Shown here in pieces: positions 24,412 to 32,840 of a stretch of 64,000 nt of DNA. Position numbers and translations under genes: made by a program. Numbering within the stretch: the stretch's first letter is position 1; every line of letters begins with the position of its first letter. The notes under the pieces are model-generated. The model saw only the letters and a list, made by a program, of their open reading frames with translations, did not search any database and was not told the DNA's origin. Origin of the DNA: Hymenobacter artigasi (GTDB lineage: Bacteria > Bacteroidota > Bacteroidia > Cytophagales > Hymenobacteraceae). The stretch covers positions 1 through 64,000 of the forward strand of contig NZ_JAAVTK010000014.1 in assembly GCF_012275535.1 (NCBI RefSeq), in the 5' to 3' direction.

Positions 24412-25341
24412 CTACACGAATAGCGAGCTGATGCTCTCGTGCGTCACCACGTTGCGAATGGCGGCGGCAAAGAGCGGAGCCAGCGAAATCACCCGGATTT
24501 TGTCGTTCTCCTCGCGCTGCGGGATGGTATCGGTCGTAATCAATTCGGTGAGGGCCGAGGCGCGGATGCGGGCGTGCGCCGGACCGCTCAGCAGCGGGTG
24601 CGTAATCACGGCGCGCACCGAGTTGGCCCCGCGCTCCATCACCAGGTCGGCGGCCTTGCAGATGGTGCCGGCGGTGTCCACCATGTCGTCCACAAACACC
24701 ACGTCCATCCCCTTCACATCGCCGATAATCTGCATGGAGGCAATCTCATTGGCCCGCACGCGCATCTTATCGCAGACCACAATTTCGGCCCCAAACTTCT
24801 TGGCGAAGGCACGGGTACGCACTACGCCGCCCACGTCGGGCGAGGCGAAAATGAGGTTTTCCAGGTTCAGCGACTTGATGTAGGGGGCCGTGACGGTGGC
24901 CCCGTCGAGGTGGTCGACCGGGATATCGAAGAAGCCCTGAATCTGGCCGGCGTGCAGGTCGCAGGTCATCAGACGGTCGGTGCCCACGCTCTGAATGATG
25001 TTGGCCACCACCTTGGCCCCGATGCTCACGCGGGGCTTGTCCTTGCGGTCCTGCCGGGCGTAGCCCATGTAGGGCATCACGATGGTCACCTTGTGGGCCG
25101 AGGCACGCTTGCAGGCATCCACCATCAGCATGAGCTCCATGAGGTGCTCGGAGGGCGGGAAGGTGCTCTGGATGAGAAACACCTCGCAGCCGCGCACGCT
25201 TTCGTCGAAGCTCGGGCTGAGCTCGTCGTCGGCGAAGCGCTGAAGGGTGAGGTCGCCTAGGGGCTGGCCAAAAGCGGCGGCAATTTTGTGGCCCAGCTCC
25301 TGTGAGGCGCTGCCGGCGAATATTTTAGCGTGCGGGTCCAT
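24412..25341 (-). CDS. prs: ribose-phosphate pyrophosphokinase
   Basis: Makes PRPP from ribose 5-phosphate and ATP for nucleotide, NAD, His and Trp synthesis. The motifs are all standard: FADDELSPSFDESVRG, the flexible loop region VMPYMGYARQDRKDKPR, and the PRPP-binding loop VVFVDDMVDTAGT. 309 residues is the usual bacterial length. It starts at 25341, just after a tRNA-side terminator. The tRNA-Gln gene lies upstream on the same strand. Confidence 0.97.
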   Translation of the reverse strand: MDPHAKIFAGSASQELGHKIAAAFGQPLGDLTLQRFADDELSPSFDESVRGCEVFLIQSTFPPSEHLMELMLMVDACKRASAHKVTIVMPYMGYARQDRKDKPRVSIGAKVVANIIQSVGTDRLMTCDLHAGQIQGFFDIPVDHLDGATVTAPYIKSLNLENLIFASPDVGGVVRTRAFAKKFGAEIVVCDKMRVRANEIASMQIIGDVKGMDVVFVDDMVDTAGTICKAADLVMERGANSVRAVITHPLLSGPAHARIRASALTELITTDTIPQREENDKIRVISLAPLFAAAIRNVVTHESISSLFV

Positions 25342-25356
25342 AAAGGGAAGGATAAA

Positions 25357-25400
25357 GAAAAACCGCCTGTTAATCCGGGTTTAAGCAGAGCAACAGGCGG
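25357..25400 (-). terminator. terminator between tRNA-Gln and prs
   Basis: On the minus strand CCGCCTGTT pairs with AACAGGCGG and five to six T residues follow. It ends the tRNA transcript just before prs. Confidence 0.82.
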
Positions 25401-25424
25401 CAGCGTGATGAGGAATAAATAGCG

Positions 25425-25468
25425 AAAGGCGCTGACTTGCTCCCGGGGAGGGAGAAGCCAGCGCCTTT
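25425..25468 (-). other. stable hairpin downstream of tRNA-Gln
   Basis: AAAGGCGCTGACTT and AAGCCAGCGCCTTT form a 14-bp stem with one mismatch around CCCGGGG-containing sequence. There is no T run on the tRNA strand, so this is more likely a processing or attenuating hairpin than a terminator. Confidence 0.6.
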
Positions 25469-25494
25469 GCTAAAGTTGTCGAGCGGTGTCGAAG

Positions 25495-25567
25495 TTGTCC
25501 GACCAGGGCTCGAACCTGGACTTTCTTGAATCAAAATCAAGCGTGTTGCCAGTTACACCATCGGACA
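25495..25567 (-). tRNA. trnQ: tRNA-Gln (anticodon TTG)
   Basis: On the minus strand a full cloverleaf is visible. The acceptor TGTCCGA/TCGGACA has discriminator A. The D arm is GTGT...ACAC. The anticodon arm is CTTGA-TTTTGAT-TCAAG with anticodon TTG, and the variable loop is AAAGT. The T arm is CCAGG-TTCGAGC-CCTGG. No CCA is encoded. A TACATTTG-like promoter lies 30-40 nt upstream. It is the only tRNA I find in the window. Confidence 0.96.
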
Positions 25568-25769
25568 ATTTCCCAGTTGGCTACGTGCCGTTTGGGAGTG
25601 CAAATGTACTACTGGAAAAATTCGGTGCAAGGATTTCTTGAAAAAAAATGAAGAAAAAATCGGCGGTATCACCCCCGAAAGCGGCTTCCATCTCATTGAT
25701 GCCTGATTTTCACGGGGTAGGGGCCATGCAGGATATTTATGGTTGGGCCGGGTGCCGCAAACGTTATGG

Positions 25770-25800
25770 TTGGAAAAGCCAGGGTTCTACCGTAATTTTG
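25770..25800 (+). promoter_or_regulatory. promoter of atpDC
   Basis: TTGG (25770-25773), a 19-nt spacer and TAATTTTG (25793-25800) match the Bacteroidota -33/-7 layout. The leader to the atpD ATG would be about 35 nt. Confidence 0.6.
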
Positions 25801-25841
25801 CGGCCTGAAAAGAGCATCAACTTCATCATAAATACAACCAA

Positions 25842-27347
25842 ATGGCCAATACCGGCAAAATCACCCAGGTCATCGGACCCGTCGTGGACGTAAGCTTCGC
25901 GGGTGAAAACACGAAGCTGCCCAACATCCTCGACGCCCTCGAAGTAACCAAAGAGAACGGCCAAGTGGTAGTGCTGGAATGCCAGCAGCACCTGGGCGAG
26001 GACCGGGTTCGGACCATTGCCATGGACTCGACCGAGGGCCTGGCCCGCGGCGCGGAAGTGCGCGACCTGGGTGCCCCCATCTCGATGCCTACCGGCGATG
26101 GCGTGAAAGGCCGCCTGTTCAACGTTATCGGCGAAGCCATTGATGGCATCCCGCAGCCCAAGAGCGGGCCGCGTTTGTCCATTCACCGCAACGCCCCGGC
26201 GTTTGAGGAGCTGGCAACGTCGTCGGAAGTATTCTTCACCGGTATCAAGGTTATCGACTTGCTCGCGCCTTATGTAAAGGGTGGCAAGATTGGTTTGTTC
26301 GGTGGTGCCGGCGTAGGCAAAACCGTACTGATTCAGGAGCTTATCAACAACGTGGCCAAGGCCTACGAAGGCCTGTCGGTGTTTGCCGGCGTGGGCGAGC
26401 GTACCCGTGAGGGCAACGACTTGTTGCGCGAATTCATCGAATCCAACATCATTCTGTACGGCGATGCCTTCAAGCATTCGATGGAAGAAGGTGGCTGGGA
26501 CCTGAGCAAGGTGGACATGGCGGCGATGGAAAAATCGCAGGCTACCCTCGTGTTCGGCCAGATGAACGAGCCCCCCGGAGCCCGCGCCCGCGTGGCCCTG
26601 TCGGGTCTGACCATTGCCGAGAGCTTCCGCGATGGCGATGGCACCGGTGCCGGCCGCGACATTCTGTTCTTCATCGACAACATTTTCCGCTTCACGCAGG
26701 CGGGTTCGGAAGTATCGGCTCTCTTGGGTCGGATGCCTTCGGCCGTAGGTTACCAGCCCACGCTGGCTACCGAAATGGGTGCCATGCAGGAGCGTATTAC
26801 CTCCACCAAGCGCGGTTCAATTACCTCGGTACAGGCCGTTTACGTGCCTGCCGATGACTTGACTGACCCGGCCCCGGCCAACACGTTTGCCCACTTGGAC
26901 GCCACGACGGTACTGAGCCGCAAAATCGCCGAGCTGGGCATCTACCCGGCCGTTGACCCGCTGGACTCGACCTCGCGCATCCTGTCGGCCGACATTCTCG
27001 GCGACGAGCACTACAACACCGCCCAGCGCGTGAAAGAGCTGCTCCAGCGCTACAAGGAACTGCAGGACATCATCGCCATCCTGGGTATGGACGAGCTTTC
27101 GGAAGAGGACAAGCAGGTAGTAAACCGCGCCCGTCGCGTGCAGCGTTTCCTGTCGCAGCCCTTCTTCGTGGCCGAGCAGTTCACCGGCCTCAAAGGCGTA
27201 CTGGTTGACATCAAAGACACCATCAAAGGCTTCAACGAAATCATCGACGGCAAGTACGACCACCTCCCCGAGGCGGCCTTCAACCTCGTGGGTAACATCG
27301 AGGATGCCGTGTCGAAGGGCGAGCGCCTGATTGCCGAAGCCAAATAG
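25842..27347 (+). CDS. atpD: F-type ATP synthase subunit beta
   Basis: The catalytic subunit of F1, at the cytoplasmic face of the inner membrane. The Walker A loop is GGAGVGKT (154-161). The catalytic region GVGERTREGNDL, Walker B-like ILFFIDNIFRFTQAG and the DELSEED-like GMDELSEEDK are all intact. The 501-residue length is normal for Bacteroidota. The atpDC pair stands apart from the other ATP synthase genes, as is usual in this phylum. The gap to atpC holds an AT-rich inverted heptamer repeat. Confidence 0.98.
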   Translation: MANTGKITQVIGPVVDVSFAGENTKLPNILDALEVTKENGQVVVLECQQHLGEDRVRTIAMDSTEGLARGAEVRDLGAPISMPTGDGVKGRLFNVIGEAIDGIPQPKSGPRLSIHRNAPAFEELATSSEVFFTGIKVIDLLAPYVKGGKIGLFGGAGVGKTVLIQELINNVAKAYEGLSVFAGVGERTREGNDLLREFIESNIILYGDAFKHSMEEGGWDLSKVDMAAMEKSQATLVFGQMNEPPGARARVALSGLTIAESFRDGDGTGAGRDILFFIDNIFRFTQAGSEVSALLGRMPSAVGYQPTLATEMGAMQERITSTKRGSITSVQAVYVPADDLTDPAPANTFAHLDATTVLSRKIAELGIYPAVDPLDSTSRILSADILGDEHYNTAQRVKELLQRYKELQDIIAILGMDELSEEDKQVVNRARRVQRFLSQPFFVAEQFTGLKGVLVDIKDTIKGFNEIIDGKYDHLPEAAFNLVGNIEDAVSKGERLIAEAK

Positions 27348-27354
27348 ATAGAAG

Positions 27355-27451
27355 AAATTATAAATTTTGAATTATAAATTATAAGTTATGGTCAGTGTGT
27401 TTCCCTGCTTGGGAGCATAATTCATAATTTATAATTTATAATTTATAATTC
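27355..27451. repeat. inverted AT heptamer-repeat locus C between atpD and atpC
   Basis: The arms 27355-27390 and 27416-27451 match at 31 of 36 positions around a 25-nt spacer. Units are AATTATA heptamers; the second unit of the left arm is the variant AATTTTG. The left arm begins 7 nt after the atpD stop codon, and the right arm ends 6 nt before the atpC ATG. The same AT-rich family occurs at 39688-39785. Confidence 0.88.
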
Positions 27452-27457
27452 AGCCTC

Positions 27458-27706
27458 ATGCATTTAGAAATCATCACCCCCGACCGTAAGGTATTTGAAG
27501 GCGAAGTGACGGCGGCCCAGTTTCCGGGGGCCAATGGCTCGTTTGAAGTGCTGAACAACCATGCTCCCCTCATTGCCGCGCTGAAGGCCGGCGACGTGAC
27601 CCTGACCGGCGGCGCGGGTGGCCGCGAGGTTATCCGCATCGAAGGCGGCGTGGTGGAAGTGCTGCGTAACAACGTGATAGTGCTGGCCGAAGGCGCAGTG
27701 GCGTAA
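27458..27706 (+). CDS. atpC: F-type ATP synthase subunit epsilon, short form
   Basis: Rotor subunit of F1. Only the N-terminal beta-sandwich is present (HLEIITPDRKVFEGEVTAAQ ... VEVLRNNVIVLAEGA). The 82 residues stop before the C-terminal two-helix domain that inhibits ATP hydrolysis in longer homologues. Short epsilon subunits are common in Bacteroidota, so this is not taken as a truncation. The ATG lies 6 nt after the heptamer repeat. A strong terminator follows. Confidence 0.93.
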   Translation: MHLEIITPDRKVFEGEVTAAQFPGANGSFEVLNNHAPLIAALKAGDVTLTGGAGGREVIRIEGGVVEVLRNNVIVLAEGAVA

Positions 27707-27733
27707 CGCCGCAGCAACCGTTAGCATCTGGCC

Positions 27734-27768
27734 AAAAGCCGCTCCTGCCAGGCAGGAGCGGCTTTTTT
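27734..27768 (+). terminator. intrinsic terminator of atpDC
   Basis: AAAAGCCGCTCCTGCC and GGCAGGAGCGGCTTTTTT form a 16-bp perfect stem with a 1-nt centre and a T6 tail. Confidence 0.92.
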
Positions 27769-27841
27769 GTGGCATGAGCCGGCCAAGTGAGGAGAATACC
27801 GTATAGCATACTGCGCGCAAAACCATTTGCCTTTGTTGTTT

Positions 27842-28945
27842 ATGAAATCTTCGGACCCATTTGTTGCCGTTGAAAATATTTATACCCCCCGGCAGCGCTA
27901 TGTGCTGCTGGTAGCCTCGTTGATTGGACTGGCGGCCCTGATGGTGTTTGGGCTGGCGCAGTACCTCACGGCGTTTCTGGCGGCGGGCATCCTGTTCGTG
28001 GTGTTTCGGCCGTGGTGGCTGGCCCTGGTACACCAGCGGCGCTGGAACCGGCAGGTGGTGGTGGTGGGCATTCTGCTGGTGACGGTGGTGGTGCTCGTGA
28101 TTCCGTTCTACGCCCTGACTTCGCTGTTGCTCGACCGCCTGATTGCCTTCGCCCAGAACCCCGACCGGCTGCTGGAGGTGATTCACAAGCTGGAAAAAGC
28201 CACCGGCTTCCAACTGACCGAGCAGCTGAACGTGCGCCAGCTGCTGCTGCAGGGCGCGGCCAAAGTCACGGGCTGGCTGCCCACGCTGGCCAGCAGCGCC
28301 CTCAACTTCCTGGTGATTGTGGGCCTGATGCTGTTCACGATGTACTACATGTTTATGCAGGAAACGTTCTTTCTGCTGGGGCTGCACCGCTACCTGCCGT
28401 TCCGCAACGAGACGCTGCAGGAGCTGGGCGAGTCGTTGAAAAACAACGTGAATGCCAACGTGCTGGGCCAGGTGCTGGTGTCGGTGGTGCAGGGCGTGCT
28501 CACGGGAGCCACGCTGCTGATTTTTGGGGTGCCCGACGCGGTTTTCTGGGGCGTGGTGGCCTTTTTTGCGGCGTTTCTGCCGGTGCTGGGCACGCCGCTG
28601 GTGTGGGGGCCAGCCGCGCTCTATCAGTTTTCGCAGGGGAATAAGGGGCAGGCCATCGGGATTTTGCTGGTGGGTTTCATCCTGATTATGAACATCGATA
28701 ACGTGCTGCGCATTGTGCTGGCCAAGCGCATGGGAAATATCCACCCGCTGATAACGCTGGTGGGCATTGTGCTGGGCGTGGAGATATTCGGCATCATCGG
28801 GCTGGTGGTGGGGCCGCTGCTGGTGTCGTATTTTATGGTATTGATGGAAGTGTTTCGGCGCGAAAACCGCCAGCACATGAAGCTGGTGGTGAATAGTCCG
28901 CCCGAACACAAACCGGTTACTCCGACCCCGGAGAAAACGGAGTGA
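27842..28945 (+). CDS. AI-2E family (PerM-type) membrane transporter
   Basis: A 367-residue inner-membrane protein of the AI-2E/PerM family. Hydrophobic segments at about 17-60 (LVASLIGLAALMVFGLAQYL; TAFLAAGILFVVFRPWWLAL) and several more to about residue 340 give some seven to eight membrane helices. The family signature lies in GVPDAVFWGVVAFFAAFLPVLGTPLVWGPAA and in the late GNIHPLITLVGIVLGVEIFGI. Substrates are uncertain; family members have been linked to AI-2 export or Na+/H+ exchange. The ATG at 27842 is chosen over an upstream TTG. It is apparently a single gene. Confidence 0.9.
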   Translation: MKSSDPFVAVENIYTPRQRYVLLVASLIGLAALMVFGLAQYLTAFLAAGILFVVFRPWWLALVHQRRWNRQVVVVGILLVTVVVLVIPFYALTSLLLDRLIAFAQNPDRLLEVIHKLEKATGFQLTEQLNVRQLLLQGAAKVTGWLPTLASSALNFLVIVGLMLFTMYYMFMQETFFLLGLHRYLPFRNETLQELGESLKNNVNANVLGQVLVSVVQGVLTGATLLIFGVPDAVFWGVVAFFAAFLPVLGTPLVWGPAALYQFSQGNKGQAIGILLVGFILIMNIDNVLRIVLAKRMGNIHPLITLVGIVLGVEIFGIIGLVVGPLLVSYFMVLMEVFRRENRQHMKLVVNSPPEHKPVTPTPEKTE

Positions 28946-29067
28946 AATCGTCCGACGCTTTTCCCGGAATTTTCCCGGCGGAGGAATAATGGTTTTTTGG
29001 CCCGTGGCATACCCGCCGAAGCCGGGCGCGTGCCGACCTTTGCGCCTCACGCTCCGCTTTCGCGCTC

Positions 29068-30198
29068 ATGGACCACCCAAACATTCAGCCTAAAATCACG
29101 CCCATCTACCAAACGTCGGTTTTCAAGTTTGAAGACCTTGACGCGGTGCAGCAATACTTCGACGAGCCGGGTAGCCGCTATCTGTATTCGCGTAACGGCA
29201 ACCCCAACTCCGATGAGCTGGCCACCGCCGTGGCCCACTGGGAGGGCGGCGCGGGCGCGGTAGCCACGGGCTCGGGCATGGCGGCCATTTTCGCGGCGCT
29301 GCTCACGTACTGCCAAGCCGGCGACCATGTGCTGTGCGCGGCCGACATCTACGGCGGCTCGGCGGCGCTGCTGAACCTGGAGCTGGCGCGGCTGGGTATT
29401 GCGGTGACGTACGTGCCGTTTGATAGCCTGTACGACCTGGCAGCCTACGTGCAGCCCACTTCCCGGCTGCTTCTTTGTGAAACGATGAGCAACCCGCTGC
29501 TGCGCGTGGTAGACCTGCGCGCCGCCGCCGACGAATGTCACAGCCACGGCCTGAAACTGGTGGTCGATAACACGTTTTCGACCCCGGTGCTCACCCGCCC
29601 GCTGGCCCACGGGGCCGACCTCGTGCTGCACAGCGTGACCAAATACCTGGCCGGTCACTCCGACGTGACGGCCGGGGCCGTAGTGGCCCGCACCCCGGAG
29701 GATGTGGCCCGCCTGCGCCAGATTGGCATCGTGTTCGGCCTCACGCTGAGCCCGATGGAAAGCTGGCTGGCCGTGCGCGGCATGAAAACCATGCGCCTGC
29801 GCGTGGCCGCCCACAGCGAAAACGCGCTGGTGGTAGCCGAGTTTCTGAACGAGCATCCGGCTGTGCAGGCCGTGTATTATCCGGGCCTACCCGGCCACCC
29901 GCAGCACGCGCTGGCCACCTTGCAGGGCGCAGGGCGCTTCGGCGGCATGCTCTCGTTCCGGCTGCCGGATGATGCGGCCGTGGTGAACCGCTTCATGCAG
30001 CGCAGCCAGCGGTTTCCGTTTGCGCCCTCGCTGGCGGGGGTCGATTCGTCGTGCTCGCACCCGCTCTACACCTCGCACCGCGCCCTGACCGATGCGCAGC
30101 GGGCCGAGCTGGGCATCACCGTGGGGCTGGTGCGGCTGAGTGTAGGCATTGAGCCAGTGGAGGAATTGCTGGCCGATTTGGCCCACGCGCTGGATTAG
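29068..30198 (+). CDS. trans-sulfuration PLP enzyme (cystathionine gamma-synthase/lyase or methionine gamma-lyase type)
   Basis: A Cys/Met-metabolism PLP enzyme of 376 residues. The Schiff-base lysine is K192 in HSVTKYLAGHSDVTAG. The pyridine-N aspartate is D167 in VVDNTFSTP. SRNGNPNSDELATA carries the conserved Tyr/Arg phosphate contacts of the partner subunit. MESWLAVRGMKTMRLR and the final LVRLSVGIE are typical. Which reaction it runs (gamma-synthesis with O-acyl-homoserine or gamma-elimination) cannot be decided from sequence. GACCTTTGC upstream may be its promoter. Neighbours give no pathway hint. Confidence 0.9.
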   Translation: MDHPNIQPKITPIYQTSVFKFEDLDAVQQYFDEPGSRYLYSRNGNPNSDELATAVAHWEGGAGAVATGSGMAAIFAALLTYCQAGDHVLCAADIYGGSAALLNLELARLGIAVTYVPFDSLYDLAAYVQPTSRLLLCETMSNPLLRVVDLRAAADECHSHGLKLVVDNTFSTPVLTRPLAHGADLVLHSVTKYLAGHSDVTAGAVVARTPEDVARLRQIGIVFGLTLSPMESWLAVRGMKTMRLRVAAHSENALVVAEFLNEHPAVQAVYYPGLPGHPQHALATLQGAGRFGGMLSFRLPDDAAVVNRFMQRSQRFPFAPSLAGVDSSCSHPLYTSHRALTDAQRAELGITVGLVRLSVGIEPVEELLADLAHALD

Positions 30199-30296
30199 GG
30201 GCGGTTGGATGAATGCAGAAATTCGAGGCAGCGCGCTGATTTAGCGACGTTTTGCGGCTGATTATTCGCGGCTGGGGGCTATCTTCATCATACCAA

Positions 30297-31262
30297 ATGA
30301 AGCTACCCTCGATTTACGTAGAAGCCCGCATCGACTGTTCCATGGAGCAGCTTTGGGCGCACACCCAGCAGCCGGAGCTGCACCAGCAGTGGGACCTGCG
30401 CTTCACCGAAATAGCCTATCTGCCCCGGGCTTCGGAGGCCGTGCCGCAGCAGTTTCTGTACGCTACCCGCATAGGGTTTGGGCTGGGCGTGGCGGGCGGC
30501 GGCGAAAGCCTGGGCACACGCGAAAAGAATGGCGAACGCACGTCGGTTCTCCGGTTCTGGTCCGATGAGTGGGCCTCACTCATCCGCGAAGGCGCGGGTT
30601 TCTGGAAATACGTGCCGACGGCGGACGGGCTGCGGTTTTTTACCAAATACGACTACCAGACGCGCTTCGGCGCGGTGGGGCGCGGGTTTGACCGGCTGGC
30701 GTTCCGGCCCCTCATCGGCTGGGCCACGGCCTGGAGTTTCGACTGCCTGCGGCTGTGGCTGGAGCAGGGGCAGGCCCCGCGCCTGTCGCGGGCACTGGCG
30801 GCCACGGTAGTGCTGGTGCGGGCTACACTGGGCTTCGTGTGGCTATACCAAGGAATAGTGCCCAAGCTGCTGTACCCCGATACCGGGGAGCTAAGTATTT
30901 TGCAGGGCGCGGGGTTTTCGGCCGGGGCCGCGCGGGGGCTGGCCGCTGGCGTGGGCGTAGGCGAAATCCTGTTTGGGCTGCTGTTCTGGCTGCTGCCGGC
31001 GCGGTGGCTACGGCCCGTGTACTGGTTGAATATGGTGGGCCTGCTGGGGCTGGGGGCGGGGGCGCTGTTCAGCCAGCCGGCGGTATTTGTGGCCCCCTTC
31101 AACCCGCTCACTCTGAACCTGGCGCTGATGGCCTTGTCGGCCGTGGCCCTGCTTATTCCGCCAGACCTGGTGCCCAGCGCCGCCCGCTGCCTGCGCCAGC
31201 CCCCGGCGGCCCGGCCCACGGCCGATAAAATCCCGCACGCCGCGCCCGTCGCGGTAGCGTAG
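30297..31262 (+). CDS. SRPBCC domain fused to DoxX-like membrane domain
   Basis: A two-part protein of 321 residues. Residues 1 to about 150 form a START/SRPBCC ligand-binding fold (IYVEARIDCSMEQLWAHTQQ ... WDLRFTEIAYLP). From about 175 come four membrane helices of DoxX-like type (VVLVRATLGFVWLYQGIVPK ... LLYPDTGELSI). Family members with this fusion have no defined reaction. The ATG at 30297 begins the SRPBCC fold. It heads a tight three-gene group with a DUF4166 gene (37 bp on) and a desaturase gene (29 bp further), suggesting shared work on lipids or other hydrophobic molecules. Confidence 0.85.
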   Translation: MKLPSIYVEARIDCSMEQLWAHTQQPELHQQWDLRFTEIAYLPRASEAVPQQFLYATRIGFGLGVAGGGESLGTREKNGERTSVLRFWSDEWASLIREGAGFWKYVPTADGLRFFTKYDYQTRFGAVGRGFDRLAFRPLIGWATAWSFDCLRLWLEQGQAPRLSRALAATVVLVRATLGFVWLYQGIVPKLLYPDTGELSILQGAGFSAGAARGLAAGVGVGEILFGLLFWLLPARWLRPVYWLNMVGLLGLGAGALFSQPAVFVAPFNPLTLNLALMALSAVALLIPPDLVPSAARCLRQPPAARPTADKIPHAAPVAVA

Positions 31263-31299
31263 TCCCAGTTTCTCCGCTGCTTATCAACCTGCTTTTTTC

Positions 31300-31980
31300 A
31301 TGCTTTCCATCTATCAGCAGCAATTAGGAGCCGATTTCCAGAAGCTGCACCCGCGCATTCAGGAGCGGCTGGCCTTTAGTAGCCGCGACCACCGCGCTTT
31401 TGTGGGCGAGGGCACGATGGAGCGCGTGTGGCAGGGGCCGTTCTTCACGCGGCCCTTTCTGCGGCTGGGCCTGGCGCGCCAGATTACGTTTCCCGAGGCG
31501 GGCGCGAACGTGCCGTTTCGCATCGAAAACTACGCCTACATCGACCCGCTGGGCCGCGAAACCGTGACGTGGATTCGGCGCTTTGCTTTCCCGGAAAATA
31601 CCCGCTGCTTCGATGCGACGATGATTCGGAGCGCGGCCCGCGGCTGCATTGTAGACTACCTGGGCACGCACCAGCACATTGCCGTGGACATTGACCTGGC
31701 CGTGACGGCGCGGGGGGGGCTGCGGCTGCGTTCGGGGGCGCAGCGGTTTAGAGAGGGCCGGGTGGCGTTTGGACTGCCGCGCCTGCTGGCGGCCCTGGCC
31801 GATGTGGAGGAGTGGTACGACGACGAGGCCGCCTGCTACCGCATCCGGGTGGAGGTGCGCAACCCCGTTCTTGGCAGGCTGTTCGGGTATTCCGGTTCGT
31901 TCCAGGCTACCTGGCAGCACCTGGTCCCCGACCAGATTCCGGCTTATGCCCTGCCGCTGCGGCACGAAAGCCGGGAGTAA
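31300..31980 (+). CDS. DUF4166 protein
   Basis: A 226-residue soluble protein matching DUF4166: MERVWQGPFFTRPFLRLGLA, PFRIENYAYIDPLGRETVTW and a C-terminal NPVLGRLFGYSGSFQATW. The family is often found next to, or fused with, SRPBCC/DoxX-like and epimerase-type genes; its function is unknown. No signal peptide. It sits between the SRPBCC-DoxX gene and the desaturase gene with gaps of 37 and 29 bp, so one transcript is likely. A run of eight G residues around 31710 lies inside the frame and could promote slippage. Confidence 0.85.
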   Translation: MLSIYQQQLGADFQKLHPRIQERLAFSSRDHRAFVGEGTMERVWQGPFFTRPFLRLGLARQITFPEAGANVPFRIENYAYIDPLGRETVTWIRRFAFPENTRCFDATMIRSAARGCIVDYLGTHQHIAVDIDLAVTARGGLRLRSGAQRFREGRVAFGLPRLLAALADVEEWYDDEAACYRIRVEVRNPVLGRLFGYSGSFQATWQHLVPDQIPAYALPLRHESRE

Positions 31981-32009
31981 TTTTTTAACTCAGCCCTTTT
32001 GAATCAGCC

Positions 32010-32759
32010 ATGAAACTGGAACTCACGCCCGCCCAACGCCGCATCGAGCTGGCCCGCCCGTGGGTGCTGCTGGCCCTGTACGTGCTGGCCGCTCTGGCCG
32101 GGTGGTGGTGGCTGGCGCTGCCGCTGGCCGTGGTGGTGTGCCTGGCGGCTTTTGTGCAGATGCACGACGCCATGCACAACTCGCTGGGCCTGGCCAAGCC
32201 CGCCAACGAGCGGGTGCTCACGCTGAGCGGTCTGCTCATCCTCAAAAGCGGACACGGCTTGCAGGTAACCCATTTGCGCCACCACGGCCGCTGCCTCACC
32301 GAGGCCGACCCGGAGGGCGCGCCCGCTACCTGGAGCTTTGGGCGGGTGCTGTGGCAGGGGCCGTGGCACACCCTGATGCTGCGCCGCGAGTCGCTGCGCA
32401 TCGCGCCGAATACGCGGCGCATTCAGCTCCTCGAAACGGGGCTGACGCTGGGCTTGCTGGTGGCATTCGTCGGGCTGTACTGGCGCACGGGCTCGTGGGT
32501 GGGGCTGGGGTACTGGGGCGTGGCGTTTTTTATGAGCGCGACCATGCCCATCTGGGCGTCGTATGTGCCGCACCATGTGTCGGCGCGCAACCCGGTGGCC
32601 CGCACCGCCGCCGCGCTGGCCCAGGCCTGGACGCCCATTACGGCGTCGTTTGCCTTTCATCACCTGCACCATCACTATCCCCGGGTGCCCACGGCCCTGC
32701 TCTACCGCGCGGCTGCCGAGCTGCCCCCACCGCCCGAGGAAGAGCCCCATCACCATTAA
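32010..32759 (+). CDS. membrane fatty acid desaturase/hydroxylase
   Basis: A di-iron membrane oxygenase of 249 residues. The histidine boxes are HDAMH (52-56), HLRHH (88-92) and HHLHHH (217-222), the layout of FADS-type desaturases and beta-carotene hydroxylase-like enzymes. Hydrophobic segments at about 18-50, 70-82, 140-160 and 170-190 place it in the membrane. The C-terminus is acidic and ends in three His (PPEEEPHHH). The substrate is unknown. It is the last gene of the SRPBCC-DoxX/DUF4166 group and is followed by a strong terminator. Confidence 0.88.
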   Translation: MKLELTPAQRRIELARPWVLLALYVLAALAGWWWLALPLAVVVCLAAFVQMHDAMHNSLGLAKPANERVLTLSGLLILKSGHGLQVTHLRHHGRCLTEADPEGAPATWSFGRVLWQGPWHTLMLRRESLRIAPNTRRIQLLETGLTLGLLVAFVGLYWRTGSWVGLGYWGVAFFMSATMPIWASYVPHHVSARNPVARTAAALAQAWTPITASFAFHHLHHHYPRVPTALLYRAAAELPPPPEEEPHHH

Positions 32760-32777
32760 CTGACGGCCTGAAATGGC

Positions 32778-32819
32778 AAAGGGGGTAGCAACGCACTGTT
32801 TGCGTTGCTACCCCCTTTT
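32778..32819. terminator. bidirectional terminator after the desaturase operon
   Basis: AAAGGGGGTAGCAACGCA and TGCGTTGCTACCCCCTTTT form an 18-bp perfect stem with a 5-nt loop. It serves the operon and the convergent secreted-protein gene. Confidence 0.9.
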
Positions 32820-32840
32820 GCTGCTTTCCTGGTTGAGACG

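Noticed and set aside
27458..27706. Truncated atpC as a pseudogene
   Set aside because: Epsilon subunits lacking the C-terminal helices are common in Bacteroidota, and the frame, start and terminator are intact.
27464..29050. 528-codon minus-strand frame across atpC and the AI-2E gene
   Set aside because: Antisense to two clear genes, Gln/His-rich and without any family resemblance.
29000..29067. SAM riboswitch before the trans-sulfuration gene
   Set aside because: The region is short and shows no SAM-aptamer helices; only a GACCTTTGC promoter-like element is visible.
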